Positions 9,157-17,903 are shown, counted from the first letter of the stretch. The stretch: 64,000 bases of DNA from Pseudoclavibacter terrae (GCF_008831075.1 NZ_WBJX01000001.1:540647-604646); one strand, 5' to 3'. Notes: generated by a model from the letters alone, not told the origin. Program-made: numbers and translations.

Positions 9157-9319
9157 TGCAGAGTTGTGGGGGGGGGGGGGGGGGGGGGGGGGGGGGGCGG
9201 GGGGGGGGGGCGCGGCGGGCCAGGCGAAGCGAGGGACGGCGGGGGGGGGGGGTGTGGTGGTGTGGGGGGGGGGGGCCGCCCGTGTTGTGGGGCCCCCCCC
9301 CCCCCCCACAACTGTCTGC
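9157..9319. repeat. Palindromic repeat copy A, holding long G and C homopolymers
   Basis: The stretch begins GCAGAGTTGTGG and ends with its near inverse CCACAACTGTCTGC, the termini of a repeat family seen three more times in this window. Inside lie a run of 30 G (9168-9197), then 12 G (9199-9210), 12 G (9241-9252), 12 G (9264-9275) and 15 C (9293-9307). GTTGTGG at 9284-9290 and CCACAAC at 9306-9312 form an inner hairpin around the C run. It lies between the convergent putP and amidase genes. Nothing else in the window has such homopolymers, so part of this may be a sequencing artefact at a hairpin rather than real sequence. Confidence 0.6.
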
Positions 9320-9378
9320 ATTGAGGCGCGGTCGCAGGAGCCGCAGCGGCCGCGGGCTCACGAGACCTCCGGTGCGAT

Positions 9379-11094
9379 TCAGAGTCTGGGCGTGCGCGGA
9401 GGCTCCGTGCGGCGCTCGCCCGTCGCCTCGAAGGCCGCGGCAAGCCGCAGGAGCGCCGTGTCGTCGTAGGCGCGGCCGGCGAAGGTCAGGCCGACCGGCA
9501 TCCCGATGTCGGCCATCGTGCCCATGGGCACGGTCACGGTCGGGATGCCGAGGTGGCGGATGGCGAGGTTGCCGTTCGCGACCCACACGCCGTTGCGCCA
9601 GCCCAGGTCCGCCGACGCTTCGTCGACATCCATGTCGGCCGGCCCCACGTCGGCCACCGCGGGGAAGGCGACGGCGTCGAGGCGCTGCGCGAGCAGCCAC
9701 TCCTCGAGGTCGACGCGACGGGTCTCCTCCAGGCCCCGAACGCCGCCGGCCAGCTCCGGGATGTCGGTGAACGAGGCGACGGGATGCTCGCGCACGTGCT
9801 CGGGGTACGTCGCGATGTCATCGTCGAAGCCCGTGTAGCGGTCGGGGAGTGCGCCGTCGGGGTGCGGGAAGATGCGGGCGCCATCGACCTGCGTGAGCGA
9901 GTTCAGCTTCGGGTCGCCGTTGGCTGCGAGGAAGTCGTCCCAGCCCCACGCCGACAGGTCCACGATCTCGCGCTTCAGGTACTCGGGGGAGACGAGACCG
10001 CGCGTGGAGATCTTCGGGGCTCCGGGTCGGTCGCCCTCGTAGTTGGAGACGGCGGGGAAGTCGACCTCCACGACGGTCGCGCCGGCCGCCTCGAGGTCGG
10101 CGCGCGCGGCCTCCCAGAGCTCGATGATGGATCGACGCGTATCGATCTTCTGGCCGGTCGGCCCTCCGACGCCAGGCTCCTCGGACGTGCCGGCGTCCGG
10201 GTCCGCGTTGATGTACATGCGGGGCACCCCGATGCGGGTGCCGGCGAGCGTGGCGCGGGCATCCGCCTGGTTCGAAGGCAGCAGGGCCGCGTACGAGGCC
10301 GGCCGCACCTCGGAGGCACGGGGGATCCGCACCCAGGGCTGCGCTCGCCAGAAGTCTCCGCGGGTGTCGTGGTCGTCGGCGACGACGACGTCGAGCACCT
10401 CGAGCAGGTCGGCCATCGACCTCGAGTGGGGCACGACGACGTCCATGGTCGGGACGAGTGGCCAGTTGCCTCGCACGGAGATGATGCCCCGTGACGGCGT
10501 GTAGGCGCAGAGCGCGTTGTTGGACGCGGGCGCACGCCCGCTCGACCAGGTCTCCTCGCCGAGGCCGAATGCCGCGAAGCTGGCCGCGGTCGCGGTGCCG
10601 GATCCGTTCGACGACCCCGACCCGAAGGCGCTCGTCAGGAACTGGGCGTTGTACGGGCTCTCGGCCCGGCCGTACTCGCCGCGCTGCATGCCGCCGTTGG
10701 CCATCGGCGGCATGTTCGTGAGGCCCAGGCAGATCGCGCCGCCGGCTCGCAGGCGCTCGATCGTGAACGCGTCCCGTTGCGCGACGAGGTCCGCGAACGC
10801 GGGGCTGCCGGATGCGGCGGTCAGGCCCTCGACGAGGTAGCTGTCCTTCGCCGTGTAGGGGATGCCGTCGAGTGGTCCGAGCAGCTCGCCGGCCGCGCGA
10901 CGTGCATCCGACGCTCGAGCCTCGTCCAGCGCCGCCGGGTTGCTGACGACGACCGAGTTCAGCGCGGGACCCGCCGCGTCGTATGCCGCGATGCGGGCGA
11001 GGTACGCCTCGACGAGCTCCTCGCTCGTGGCCTCGCCGTGCTCAAGGGCGGCGCGCAGCCGCGCGATGCCCGCCTCGACGACGTCGAAGCTCAT
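9379..11094 (-). CDS. Amidase-signature family hydrolase
   Basis: A 571-residue member of the amidase signature family (GatA/FAAH type), which cleaves C-N amide bonds with a Ser-cisSer-Lys triad. Lys83 sits in PYTAKDSYL, the cis-Ser in FGSGSSNGSG (S161/S162) and the nucleophile Ser185 in ETWSSGRAPAS, aligning with the family's GTDTGGSIRxPA. The usual GTDTGG is altered to GEETWS, so it is a divergent subgroup. The ATG overlaps the stop of the agmatine deiminase gene by four bases, indicating a two-gene operon. Agmatine deiminase makes N-carbamoylputrescine, whose next step is normally catalysed by a nitrilase-fold enzyme that is absent here; this amidase may replace it (inference). It is not a GatA: no gatC or gatB is nearby. 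Confidence 0.85.
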   Translation of the reverse strand: MSFDVVEAGIARLRAALEHGEATSEELVEAYLARIAAYDAAGPALNSVVVSNPAALDEARASDARRAAGELLGPLDGIPYTAKDSYLVEGLTAASGSPAFADLVAQRDAFTIERLRAGGAICLGLTNMPPMANGGMQRGEYGRAESPYNAQFLTSAFGSGSSNGSGTATAASFAAFGLGEETWSSGRAPASNNALCAYTPSRGIISVRGNWPLVPTMDVVVPHSRSMADLLEVLDVVVADDHDTRGDFWRAQPWVRIPRASEVRPASYAALLPSNQADARATLAGTRIGVPRMYINADPDAGTSEEPGVGGPTGQKIDTRRSIIELWEAARADLEAAGATVVEVDFPAVSNYEGDRPGAPKISTRGLVSPEYLKREIVDLSAWGWDDFLAANGDPKLNSLTQVDGARIFPHPDGALPDRYTGFDDDIATYPEHVREHPVASFTDIPELAGGVRGLEETRRVDLEEWLLAQRLDAVAFPAVADVGPADMDVDEASADLGWRNGVWVANGNLAIRHLGIPTVTVPMGTMADIGMPVGLTFAGRAYDDTALLRLAAAFEATGERRTEPPRTPRL

Positions 11095-12149
11095 CGCGGG
11101 CCCCCGTCGGCACTCGGGGTGTCGAGGCTCGGCTGCTGCTGGGTGATGCAGTGGATGCCGCCGCCGCGAGCGAACAGCTCTCGCGCATCCACCGACACCA
11201 CCGTGCGGCCAGGGTAGACGGACTCGAGCACTTCTCGCGCCCGTGCATCCGCAGCCTCGTCGTCGAACCCGCAGGCGACGACGCCGTCGTTCGTCACGAG
11301 GTGGTTGACGTAGCTCCAGTCGACGAAGCCGTCTTCGTCGCGCAGGGTGCTCGGTGCGGGGATGCCGACGATCTCGAGCTGGCGGCCGGCAGCATCGAGC
11401 TGGCCGGCGAGATGCTCGCGCAACTCGGCGACCACGGCGTGGTCGGGATGCTCGGGGTCTTGTTGCTCATGCAGCAGCAGGGTGCCGGGAGCGGTGAGCG
11501 TCGCGACGATGTCGACATGGCCGTTCGTGCCGAACTCGTCGTAGTCGCGGGCGAGGCCGCGCGGCAGCCAGATCGTGCGGGTCGCGCCGAGCGTCCGAGC
11601 GAACTCGGCCTCGACGCGCGCCTTGTCGGCGAGCGGATTCCGGCGTGGATCGAGCTGCACCGTTTCAGTCGCGAGGATCGTTCCCTCGCCGTCGACGTGG
11701 ATGCCGCCACCCTCGTTCACGAGGAGCGAGCTCACGAGCTCCGCGCCGCTCGCCTCCGCGACGATGCGGCCGATGCCAGCCGACTTCTGCCACTCGGCCC
11801 AGGCCGGGGCGCCCCAGCCGTTGAAGATCCAGTCGACGGCGCCGAGCACGCCTGGCCGTTCGTCGTCGGCGACGAACGTGGGCCCGATGTCGCGCATCCA
11901 GAACTCGTCGAGGGGTGCCTCGAGGATCTCGATCTCGTCGCCGAGCATGCGGCGCGCTCGGGTGAGCTCGCTGGGGTCGACGACCATCGTCACGGGTTCG
12001 AAGCGCGCGACGGCGTGGGCGACCGCGGTCCAGGCGGCGTACCCGGCCTCGCGCTGTGCGGCGGTGTCGCCGAGCGTGATTCCCTCGCGGGGGAAGGCCA
12101 TCCATGTGCGATCATGCGGCGCCGTCTCAGCGGGCATCTTCCAGGCCAT
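11091..12149 (-). CDS. aguA: Agmatine deiminase
   Basis: A 352-residue member of the bacterial agmatine deiminase/PAD-like guanidino-modifying family, converting agmatine to N-carbamoylputrescine and ammonia. Diagnostic motifs are present in order: WMRDIGPTFV, NEGGGIHVDGEGT, GTNGHVD with the catalytic His, and the C-terminal GGGIHCITQQQP with the nucleophilic Cys at residue 334. Length matches the family (about 350-370). It is the first gene of a two-gene operon with the amidase (4-bp overlap) and diverges from a TetR gene; a perfect palindrome lies between the two starts, so repression by that TetR protein is likely. In Pseudomonas the aguBA operon is likewise controlled by a TetR-type regulator, AguR. 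Confidence 0.92.
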   Translation of the reverse strand: MAWKMPAETAPHDRTWMAFPREGITLGDTAAQREAGYAAWTAVAHAVARFEPVTMVVDPSELTRARRMLGDEIEILEAPLDEFWMRDIGPTFVADDERPGVLGAVDWIFNGWGAPAWAEWQKSAGIGRIVAEASGAELVSSLLVNEGGGIHVDGEGTILATETVQLDPRRNPLADKARVEAEFARTLGATRTIWLPRGLARDYDEFGTNGHVDIVATLTAPGTLLLHEQQDPEHPDHAVVAELREHLAGQLDAAGRQLEIVGIPAPSTLRDEDGFVDWSYVNHLVTNDGVVACGFDDEAADARAREVLESVYPGRTVVSVDARELFARGGGIHCITQQQPSLDTPSADGGPR

Positions 12150-12179
12150 GTCCGGGTCCTCCAGGTTTCGGTGCCACCT

Positions 12180-12201
12180 TTGTTGATCAAGTGATCAACA
12201 A
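12180..12201. promoter_or_regulatory. Perfect palindrome, probable TetR operator
   Basis: Two perfect 10-base inverted arms, TTGTTGATCA and TGATCAACAA, are separated by AG. The site lies 30 bases before the aguA start and 31 bases before the TetR start, in the centre of the divergent intergenic region. Size and symmetry fit a TetR-dimer operator that would control both genes. Confidence 0.8.
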
Positions 12202-12232
12202 GTGCTCGAAGAGTACGTAGACTCGGGACATC

Positions 12233-12868
12233 GTGTCAAGAGCCACCAGGAAGCCAGCCGCCGAGCGCCGCGCCGACATCACCGCGGCCGCGGCCGCCCT
12301 CGCGCTCGAAGAGGGGCTCGCCGGCGTCACCATGCGCGCCGTCGCCAGTCGCATCGGGGTTGCACCGGCCCTGGTCGCCCACTACGAGCCGAACATGGAC
12401 GAGCTCGTCACCTCGACATTCCGCGCAATCGTCGGCGGGGAGCTCGACGAGCTCGAGGTGGAGCTGGCGCCCGTGGGCTCTGCCTCCGCCAGGCTCGACC
12501 TGCTCGTCGCGACGCTCCTCGACGGCAGCCGCGACGCCGTCACCCACGTCTGGGTCGACGGATGGTCGCTCGGGCGTCGCAACGAGACGCTCGCCGAGGG
12601 AGTGCGCGCCGAGATGGACAGATGGCACGCCGCCATCACTCGCATCCTCGTCGCTGGCAGCGCGACCGGAGAGTTCCGCGTCCGCGAGCCGGACGCGGTC
12701 GCGTGGCAGATCCTGGGCATGATCGATGGCCTCAACGCCCACGCGCTCGTCCGCTGGGGGCGGGACGCGGATCGCCCCGACCTGCTTCGTTCAGTGCTTG
12801 ATGCGATACTCAGAGCTGAAACCGCCCAAAATCCTACAGAAACGACTAGTCTAAAGCGTGACTTCTAG
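12233..12868 (+). CDS. TetR family transcriptional regulator
   Basis: A 211-residue protein with the TetR plan: an N-terminal helix-turn-helix (residues about 11-57; GLAGVTMRAVASRIGVAPALVAHY is the core, ending in the typical HYF-like segment HYEPNMDEL) and a helical C-terminal ligand domain. The GTG at 12233 is used as start because it immediately precedes the DNA-binding domain. It diverges from aguA-amidase across a perfect palindrome and probably represses that operon and itself, with agmatine or a product as inducer (inference by analogy with AguR). Its 3' end overlaps the start of the downstream helicase gene by 11 bases, so read-through may contribute to helicase expression. Confidence 0.88.
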   Translation: MSRATRKPAAERRADITAAAAALALEEGLAGVTMRAVASRIGVAPALVAHYEPNMDELVTSTFRAIVGGELDELEVELAPVGSASARLDLLVATLLDGSRDAVTHVWVDGWSLGRRNETLAEGVRAEMDRWHAAITRILVAGSATGEFRVREPDAVAWQILGMIDGLNAHALVRWGRDADRPDLLRSVLDAILRAETAQNPTETTSLKRDF

Positions 12869-14675
12869 CAATTCTTCCGTTCAGACCGAGGCCGAGGCTC
12901 CCTCCGAAGAGGCCCAGGCCGCGCCTACATTCGCCGATCTCGGTCTTGACGGGCCCGTCCTCAAGGTCCTCAGCGACGTCGGTTACGAGACCCCGTCCGC
13001 CATCCAGGCCGCGACGATCCCCACCCTCCTCGAAGGCCGCGACGTCGTCGGCCTCGCCCAGACAGGAACCGGCAAGACCGCCGCGTTCGCCCTCCCCATC
13101 CTCGCCCAGCTCGATGTCGACCAGAAGACGCCCCAGGCGCTTGTGCTCGCGCCGACCCGCGAGCTCGCCCTCCAGGTGTGCGAGGCGTTCGAGAAGTACG
13201 CGGCGCGCATGCGCGGCGTGCACGTCCTCCCCATCTACGGCGGCCAGGGCTACGGCGTCCAGCTCTCCGCGCTCCGCCGCGGCGTGCACATCGTCGTCGG
13301 AACACCCGGCCGCATCATGGACCACCTGTCGAAGGGCACGCTCGACCTGAGCGAGCTCAAGTTCCTCGTGCTCGACGAGGCCGACGAGATGCTCAAGATG
13401 GGCTTCGCCGAGGACGTCGAGACGATCCTCGCCGACACCCCGGACACCAAGCAGGTCGCGCTCTTCTCCGCGACCATGCCGTCGCAGATCCGCCGCATCT
13501 CGAAGAAGTACCTCAACGAGCCCGCCGAGATCACGGTCAAGACGAAGACCACGACCTCGTCGACGATCACGCAGCGGTACCTCATCGTGTCCTACGCGCA
13601 GAAGGTCGACGCGCTCACGCGCATCCTCGAGGTCGAGAACTTCGAGGGCATGATCATCTTCGTCCGCACGAAGAACGAGACCGAGGGCCTCGCCGAGAAG
13701 CTCCGCGCACGCGGGTACTCGGCGGCCGCCATCAACGGCGACGTCGCCCAGGTGCAGCGCGAGCGCACCGTCAACCAGCTGAAGTCCGGCAAGCTCGACA
13801 TCCTCGTCGCCACCGACGTGGCGGCCCGTGGCCTCGACGTGGAGCGCATCAGCCACGTCGTGAACTTCGACATCCCGACCGACACCGAGTCGTACGTGCA
13901 CCGCATCGGCCGCACCGGCCGCGCCGGCCGCACGGGCGACGCGATCAGCTTCATCACGCCTCGCGAGCGCTACCTGCTCGGCCAGATCGAGAAGGCCACC
14001 AAGCAGGAGCTCACGCAGATGCAGCTCCCCAGCGTCGACGACGTCAACACGACGCGCCTCACGCGCTTCGACGACGCCATCAGCGAGGCGCTCACGCAGA
14101 GCGACCGTGTCGAGAAGTTCCGCGACATCATCGACCACTACGTGCGCAACCACAACGTGCCGGAGTCCGACGTCGCAGCAGCCCTCGCGATCGTCGCCCA
14201 GGGCGAAACGCCGCTGCTGCTCGACGCCGAGGCCGAGCGCAAGGAGCGCTTCGAGCGCAACCAGCGCGAGCAGGCTGAGCGCAAGGAGCGTCGCGAGCGT
14301 GAAGGCGGCGGCGACAGCCGTGGCGGATCGCGTGGCGACAGCCGTGGTGGCGGAGAGCGCGCACCGCGTCGCTCGCGCTCCAACGGCAAGCCGATGGCCA
14401 TGTACCGCCTCGCGGTCGGCAAGCGCCACAAGGTGGAGCCCCGCCAGATCGTTGGCGCGCTCGCGAACGAGGGTGGCCTGAGCCGCGACGACTTCGGTGC
14501 GATCGACATCCGCCCGGGCTTCTCGCTGGTCGAGCTGCCGGCCGACCTGTCGAACGACGTGCTCGACAAGCTCACCGGCACCCGCATCTCGGGCAAGCTC
14601 ATCGAGCTGACGCCCGACCGTGGCCCGTCGCGCGACTCGGGCGACCGCCCGTACAAGAAGCGCTACGACAGCTAG
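12858..14675 (+). CDS. deaD: DEAD-box ATP-dependent RNA helicase (DeaD/CsdA type)
   Basis: A 605-residue helicase with the full set of motifs: Q motif (GYETPSAIQ), motif I AQTGTGKT (67-74), PTRELA, motif II DEAD (173-176), motif III SAT (204-206), ARGLDV and motif VI HRIGRTGR. A charged, RG-rich linker follows (about 460-505) and then a DbpA-like RNA-binding domain (AMYRLAVGKRHKVEP onward), the layout of CsdA/DeaD proteins that remodel rRNA and mRNA structure in ribosome assembly and at low temperature. It starts at a GTG inside the end of the TetR gene. A long hairpin just after the stop is the probable terminator. The RG-rich tail and acidic N-terminus are normal for actinobacterial members. 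Confidence 0.93.
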   Translation: MTSSNSSVQTEAEAPSEEAQAAPTFADLGLDGPVLKVLSDVGYETPSAIQAATIPTLLEGRDVVGLAQTGTGKTAAFALPILAQLDVDQKTPQALVLAPTRELALQVCEAFEKYAARMRGVHVLPIYGGQGYGVQLSALRRGVHIVVGTPGRIMDHLSKGTLDLSELKFLVLDEADEMLKMGFAEDVETILADTPDTKQVALFSATMPSQIRRISKKYLNEPAEITVKTKTTTSSTITQRYLIVSYAQKVDALTRILEVENFEGMIIFVRTKNETEGLAEKLRARGYSAAAINGDVAQVQRERTVNQLKSGKLDILVATDVAARGLDVERISHVVNFDIPTDTESYVHRIGRTGRAGRTGDAISFITPRERYLLGQIEKATKQELTQMQLPSVDDVNTTRLTRFDDAISEALTQSDRVEKFRDIIDHYVRNHNVPESDVAAALAIVAQGETPLLLDAEAERKERFERNQREQAERKERREREGGGDSRGGSRGDSRGGGERAPRRSRSNGKPMAMYRLAVGKRHKVEPRQIVGALANEGGLSRDDFGAIDIRPGFSLVELPADLSNDVLDKLTGTRISGKLIELTPDRGPSRDSGDRPYKKRYDS

Positions 14676-14688
14676 CTCGCCGCCGCAA

Positions 14689-14740
14689 GCACACGAGAGA
14701 TGCACCTTCGTTTTCGAACGAGGGTGCATTTCTCGTGTGC
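14689..14740 (+). terminator. Long hairpin after deaD
   Basis: Two 24-base arms (14689-14712 and 14717-14740) are complementary except for two G-U-type pairs, with a short loop. The stem begins GCACACGAGA. There is no U tract after it, as is common for actinobacterial terminators. It is unusually long and could also be an RNase III substrate or a mobile palindrome. Confidence 0.65.
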
Positions 14741-14825
14741 CTGTGGAATGCGCCGAGGCGCACTGACGAGGCTCGCTAGAGTGGGCGTGCGCGACGACGC
14801 GCCACCCACTCAGCCAAGGAGCATC

Positions 14826-16262
14826 GTGCCAGAACCAACCACGGCCTCTTCCCCTCGAACCTTCTCCGACGACTTCGTCTGGGGGTCGGCGACCGCCTCC
14901 TACCAGATCGAAGGCGGCGCGGCGGAGGGCGGGAGGACTCCGTCCATCTGGGACACGTTCTCGCACACGCCGGGCAAGGTGCAGGGCGGCGACACCGGTG
15001 ACGTCGCCATCGACCACTACCACCGGTGGAAGGACGACGTCGAGACCATCACGGAGATGGGACTGGATGCCTACCGCTTCTCGATCTCCTGGTCGCGTGT
15101 GCAGCCGGGCGGCTCCGGTGAGTTCAACGAGGAGGGCATCCGCTTCTACTCGGAGCTGCTCGACGCACTCGTCGCGGCCGGTGTGAAGCCCGTCGCAACG
15201 CTCTACCACTGGGACCTGCCCCAGGAGCTCGAAGACGAGGGCGGCTGGGCGAACCGCAACACCGCGTACGCCTTCGCGGAGTACGCGGCCCGCATGGCGG
15301 CAGAGTTCGGCGACCGCGTGCACACGTGGTCGACCCTCAACGAGCCGTTCTGCACGGCCTACCTCGGCTACGCGTCCGGCGTCCACGCCCCGGGTCGCAC
15401 CGAGCCCGCTGCAGCGCTCGCCGCGTGCCACCACCTGAACCTGGCCCACGGTCTCGCGACGCGCGCCATCCGCGCCGCCGTCGGAGAAGACTCCGTCGTC
15501 TCGGTGACCCTCAACTTCCACGTCATCCGCCCAGACGACCCCGACTCGGCCGACGACCTCGACGCGGTCCGCCAGATCGACGCGCTCTCCAACCGCGTCT
15601 TCCTCGGCCCCATGCTCTCCGGACACTACGACGATGACCTCATCCACGACACGCGTCACGTGACCGACTGGTCGTTTGTGCTCCCCGGCGACACGCAGCT
15701 CATCCACCAGCGCATCGACGTGCTCGGCGTCAACTACTACACGACGTTCCGCGTCAAGAAGTACCTGGGTGTGGGGGAGCGCTCGCGCAACGACGGCCAC
15801 GGCGAGTCCGCCGCGAGCCCCTGGGTGGGCGTCACCGACATCGACTTCGTCGACCAGGGCGCGCCATACACCTCCATGGGGTGGAGTATCTTCCCGGATG
15901 GCCTCACCGAGCTGCTGGTCTCGCTCACCGAGCGATACCCCGGCCAGGCGCTCATGGTCACCGAGAACGGTGCGGCGTTTCCCGACGTCGTCGGCGAGGA
16001 CGGCCTCGTGCACGACCCGGAACGCGTCGCCTACTACCGCGACCACATCGCGGCGATCGCGGACGCCATCGACGCCGGCGCCGACGTGCGCGGCTACTTC
16101 GCCTGGTCGCTCTTCGACAACTTCGAGTGGGCGTTCGGCTACAACATGCGCTTCGGCATCCTGCGCGTCGACTACGACACGCTCGAGCGCACGTGGAAGG
16201 ACTCTGGCCGCTGGTACCAGCAGCTCATCGCGACCCGCACCCTGCCAGCGGCCGGTGCATGA
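14826..16262 (+). CDS. GH1 beta-glucosidase
   Basis: A 478-residue glycoside hydrolase family 1 enzyme, retaining mechanism. The N-terminal signature FVWGSATASYQIEGG is intact, the acid/base Glu173 lies in STLNEPFC and the nucleophile Glu380 in MVTENGAAF; WSLFDNFEWAFGY near the C-terminus forms the aglycone side. Length is typical (about 450-480). No signal peptide is present, so it acts in the cytoplasm on an imported beta-glucoside or similar disaccharide. The start is GTG at 14826 with AAGGAG at a proper distance; the frame is open further upstream through the deaD hairpin but that is not coding. Its stop overlaps the ATG of the HAD phosphatase gene, so the two are co-translated. Confidence 0.92.
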   Translation: MPEPTTASSPRTFSDDFVWGSATASYQIEGGAAEGGRTPSIWDTFSHTPGKVQGGDTGDVAIDHYHRWKDDVETITEMGLDAYRFSISWSRVQPGGSGEFNEEGIRFYSELLDALVAAGVKPVATLYHWDLPQELEDEGGWANRNTAYAFAEYAARMAAEFGDRVHTWSTLNEPFCTAYLGYASGVHAPGRTEPAAALAACHHLNLAHGLATRAIRAAVGEDSVVSVTLNFHVIRPDDPDSADDLDAVRQIDALSNRVFLGPMLSGHYDDDLIHDTRHVTDWSFVLPGDTQLIHQRIDVLGVNYYTTFRVKKYLGVGERSRNDGHGESAASPWVGVTDIDFVDQGAPYTSMGWSIFPDGLTELLVSLTERYPGQALMVTENGAAFPDVVGEDGLVHDPERVAYYRDHIAAIADAIDAGADVRGYFAWSLFDNFEWAFGYNMRFGILRVDYDTLERTWKDSGRWYQQLIATRTLPAAGA

Positions 16263-16930
16263 GCGCGGTCGAACTCGTCATCTTCGACTGCGACGGAGTG
16301 CTCGTCGACAGTGAGGTGCTCGCGGTCCGCATCGAGCGCGAGATGCTCGCGGAACTCGGGTGGGAGCTCACGCAGGACGAGCACGTCTCCCGCTTCCTCG
16401 GCACCTCGCAGGCGACCTTCGAGAGGAAGCTGCAGGAGGGCCTCGGCCGGCCCGTGCCGGAAGGATGGTTCGATCTGCAGCGCGAGACGCTCTTCCACGC
16501 GTTCGACACGGAGCTGACAGCGGTCGAGGGCCTGCCGAGGGCGCTCGGCGTGATCCAGGATGAGCTCGGGCTCGCGAGCTGCGTCGCCTCGAGCGGCGAC
16601 CACGCGAAGCTCAGCAAGACGCTCGGGCACACCGGCCTCTACCCGCGCTTCGCGGGGCGCATCTTCAGCGCCACCGAGGTCGAGCACGGCAAGCCGGCGC
16701 CAGACCTGTTCCTCCACGCGGCCGAGCGGATGGGGGTGGACCCCGCGAACTGCGTCGTCGTCGAGGACAGCAGGTACGGGGTGCAGGCGGCAGTGGCCGC
16801 CGGGATGCACGCGTACGGCTTCGCGGGTGGGCTCACGCCGAGTGCGTGGCTCGAAGACGCCGGCGCGGAGACCTTCGAGACGATGGCCGAGCTGCCGGAG
16901 CGCATCCGGGGCCGTCAGGGCAGCGCGTGA
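16259..16930 (+). CDS. HAD family phosphatase/phosphomutase
   Basis: A 223-residue HAD hydrolase of the beta-phosphoglucomutase/GS1-like subfamily. Motif I is FDCDGVLVDSE with nucleophile Asp10 and Asp12, motif II is VASSGD, the conserved Lys lies in EHGKPAPD, and motif III/IV is VVEDSRYG. A helical cap (about 15-85) sits after motif I. It could dephosphorylate a sugar phosphate or interconvert hexose phosphates; the family cannot be resolved by eye. The ATG overlaps the GH1 stop (ATGA, 16259-16262), suggesting it handles a product of the glucosidase. A perfect hairpin terminator follows. Confidence 0.88.
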   Translation: MSAVELVIFDCDGVLVDSEVLAVRIEREMLAELGWELTQDEHVSRFLGTSQATFERKLQEGLGRPVPEGWFDLQRETLFHAFDTELTAVEGLPRALGVIQDELGLASCVASSGDHAKLSKTLGHTGLYPRFAGRIFSATEVEHGKPAPDLFLHAAERMGVDPANCVVVEDSRYGVQAAVAAGMHAYGFAGGLTPSAWLEDAGAETFETMAELPERIRGRQGSA

Positions 16931-16956
16931 CGGCTGACACCGACTGAACGAACGCA

Positions 16957-16989
16957 GGAAGCGGGCTGCTCCATGAGCAGCCCGCTTCC
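16957..16989. terminator. Bidirectional terminator between convergent genes
   Basis: Perfect 15-base arms GGAAGCGGGCTGCTC and its inverse with a 3-base loop, placed between the stop of the HAD gene (plus) and the stop of the glycine-betaine binding protein gene (minus). It can serve both strands. Confidence 0.85.
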
Positions 16990-17006
16990 CGTGTGCAGCG
17001 TGGAAC

Positions 17007-17903
17007 CTACGCGGTGAGCGAGTCCACGTACTCCTGGTTCTCGGAGATCCACTGCTCGACGAGCGGCGCGTAGTCGTCCGTGTCGTTCTCGTTGAACATC
17101 AGGTTCTCGAGCGAGTACAGCTGCTCGGAGTCCATCTTGAAGTTCTGCAGCCAGCCGGCGACCGTCGGGTGCGTCTCCTGGAAGTCAGCCTTGCTGTACG
17201 AGTGGATGCCCTCCGAGTCGCCCAGCAGGCCCTGCGGGTCCTCGAGGTCGCGCACGGGGAACGCGTCGTAGGCCCAGTGTGGGCGCCACAGCGTGACGAC
17301 GATGTTCTCGCCGTTGTTCGTCGCCGTCTGCAGCTCGGTGAGCATGGCAGCGGTGGACGAGGTCTGGTAGTTCATTCCCTCGAGGCCGTAGCCGGGGATG
17401 ACGTCGTCCTGCGTGACGCGCGTGAGGCCGGCACCAGGCTCGATGCCGATGATCGTGTTGCCGAACTGGTCGGCTGCCCCGGCCAGTTCGTCGAGCGAGG
17501 TGATGGGGGAGTCCTCGTTGACGGCGATGGTCAGCGACGCCTCGTCGTTCCACGCACCGAGGTCGACGATGTCATCGCCGTACTCTTCGACGTAGTCGGA
17601 GTGCGTGATGGGGAGCCACGTGTCGAGCGTCACGTCGTAGTCGCCCGTGGAGAGGCCGGAGAACACGGGAGCGGGGTCCGCGTACTCGAGCTCCACGTCG
17701 TAGCCCTTCTCCGTGAGGATCGCCTTCCACAGCTCGGACGCGGCGATGCCCTCGTCCCAGCCGTTGAACACGGCGATCGTGACGTCGGCCTGGTCGCCGT
17801 TCTCGAGCGTCTCGGCGGCGGTGTCGCCGGAGCATCCGGTGAGGGCGAGTGCGGCAGCGGAGGCTGCGGCGATCCCGGTGATGATTCGTTTCTTGGTACG
17901 CAT
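17007..17903 (-). CDS. proX: Glycine betaine/quaternary amine ABC transporter, substrate-binding lipoprotein
   Basis: A 298-residue OpuAC-type binding protein. The N-terminus is a lipoprotein signal, basic start then a hydrophobic stretch ending LALTGC with the acylated Cys at residue 24, so it is anchored outside the membrane. The mature part has features of the family such as TIAVFNGWDEG, LDTWLPITHSDYVEEYGD and the C-terminal VAGWLQNFKMDSEQLYSLE. It captures glycine betaine, proline betaine or a similar osmolyte for the permease and ATPase encoded just upstream. It is the last gene of a three-gene operon, 47 bp after the permease gene, and its own Shine-Dalgarno (GAAAGGA) is good, consistent with high production. 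The exact ligand cannot be decided. Confidence 0.9.
   Translation of the reverse strand: MRTKKRIITGIAAASAAALALTGCSGDTAAETLENGDQADVTIAVFNGWDEGIAASELWKAILTEKGYDVELEYADPAPVFSGLSTGDYDVTLDTWLPITHSDYVEEYGDDIVDLGAWNDEASLTIAVNEDSPITSLDELAGAADQFGNTIIGIEPGAGLTRVTQDDVIPGYGLEGMNYQTSSTAAMLTELQTATNNGENIVVTLWRPHWAYDAFPVRDLEDPQGLLGDSEGIHSYSKADFQETHPTVAGWLQNFKMDSEQLYSLENLMFNENDTDDYAPLVEQWISENQEYVDSLTA

Noticed and set aside
9064-9443. Gly- and Pro-only open frames through the G/C tracts
   Set aside because: They merely translate homopolymers that may not be real.
12846-16046. Minus-strand open frame of 1066 codons
   Set aside because: It lies antisense to deaD and the GH1 gene, whose motifs are complete; the frame is open only because of G+C-rich third positions.
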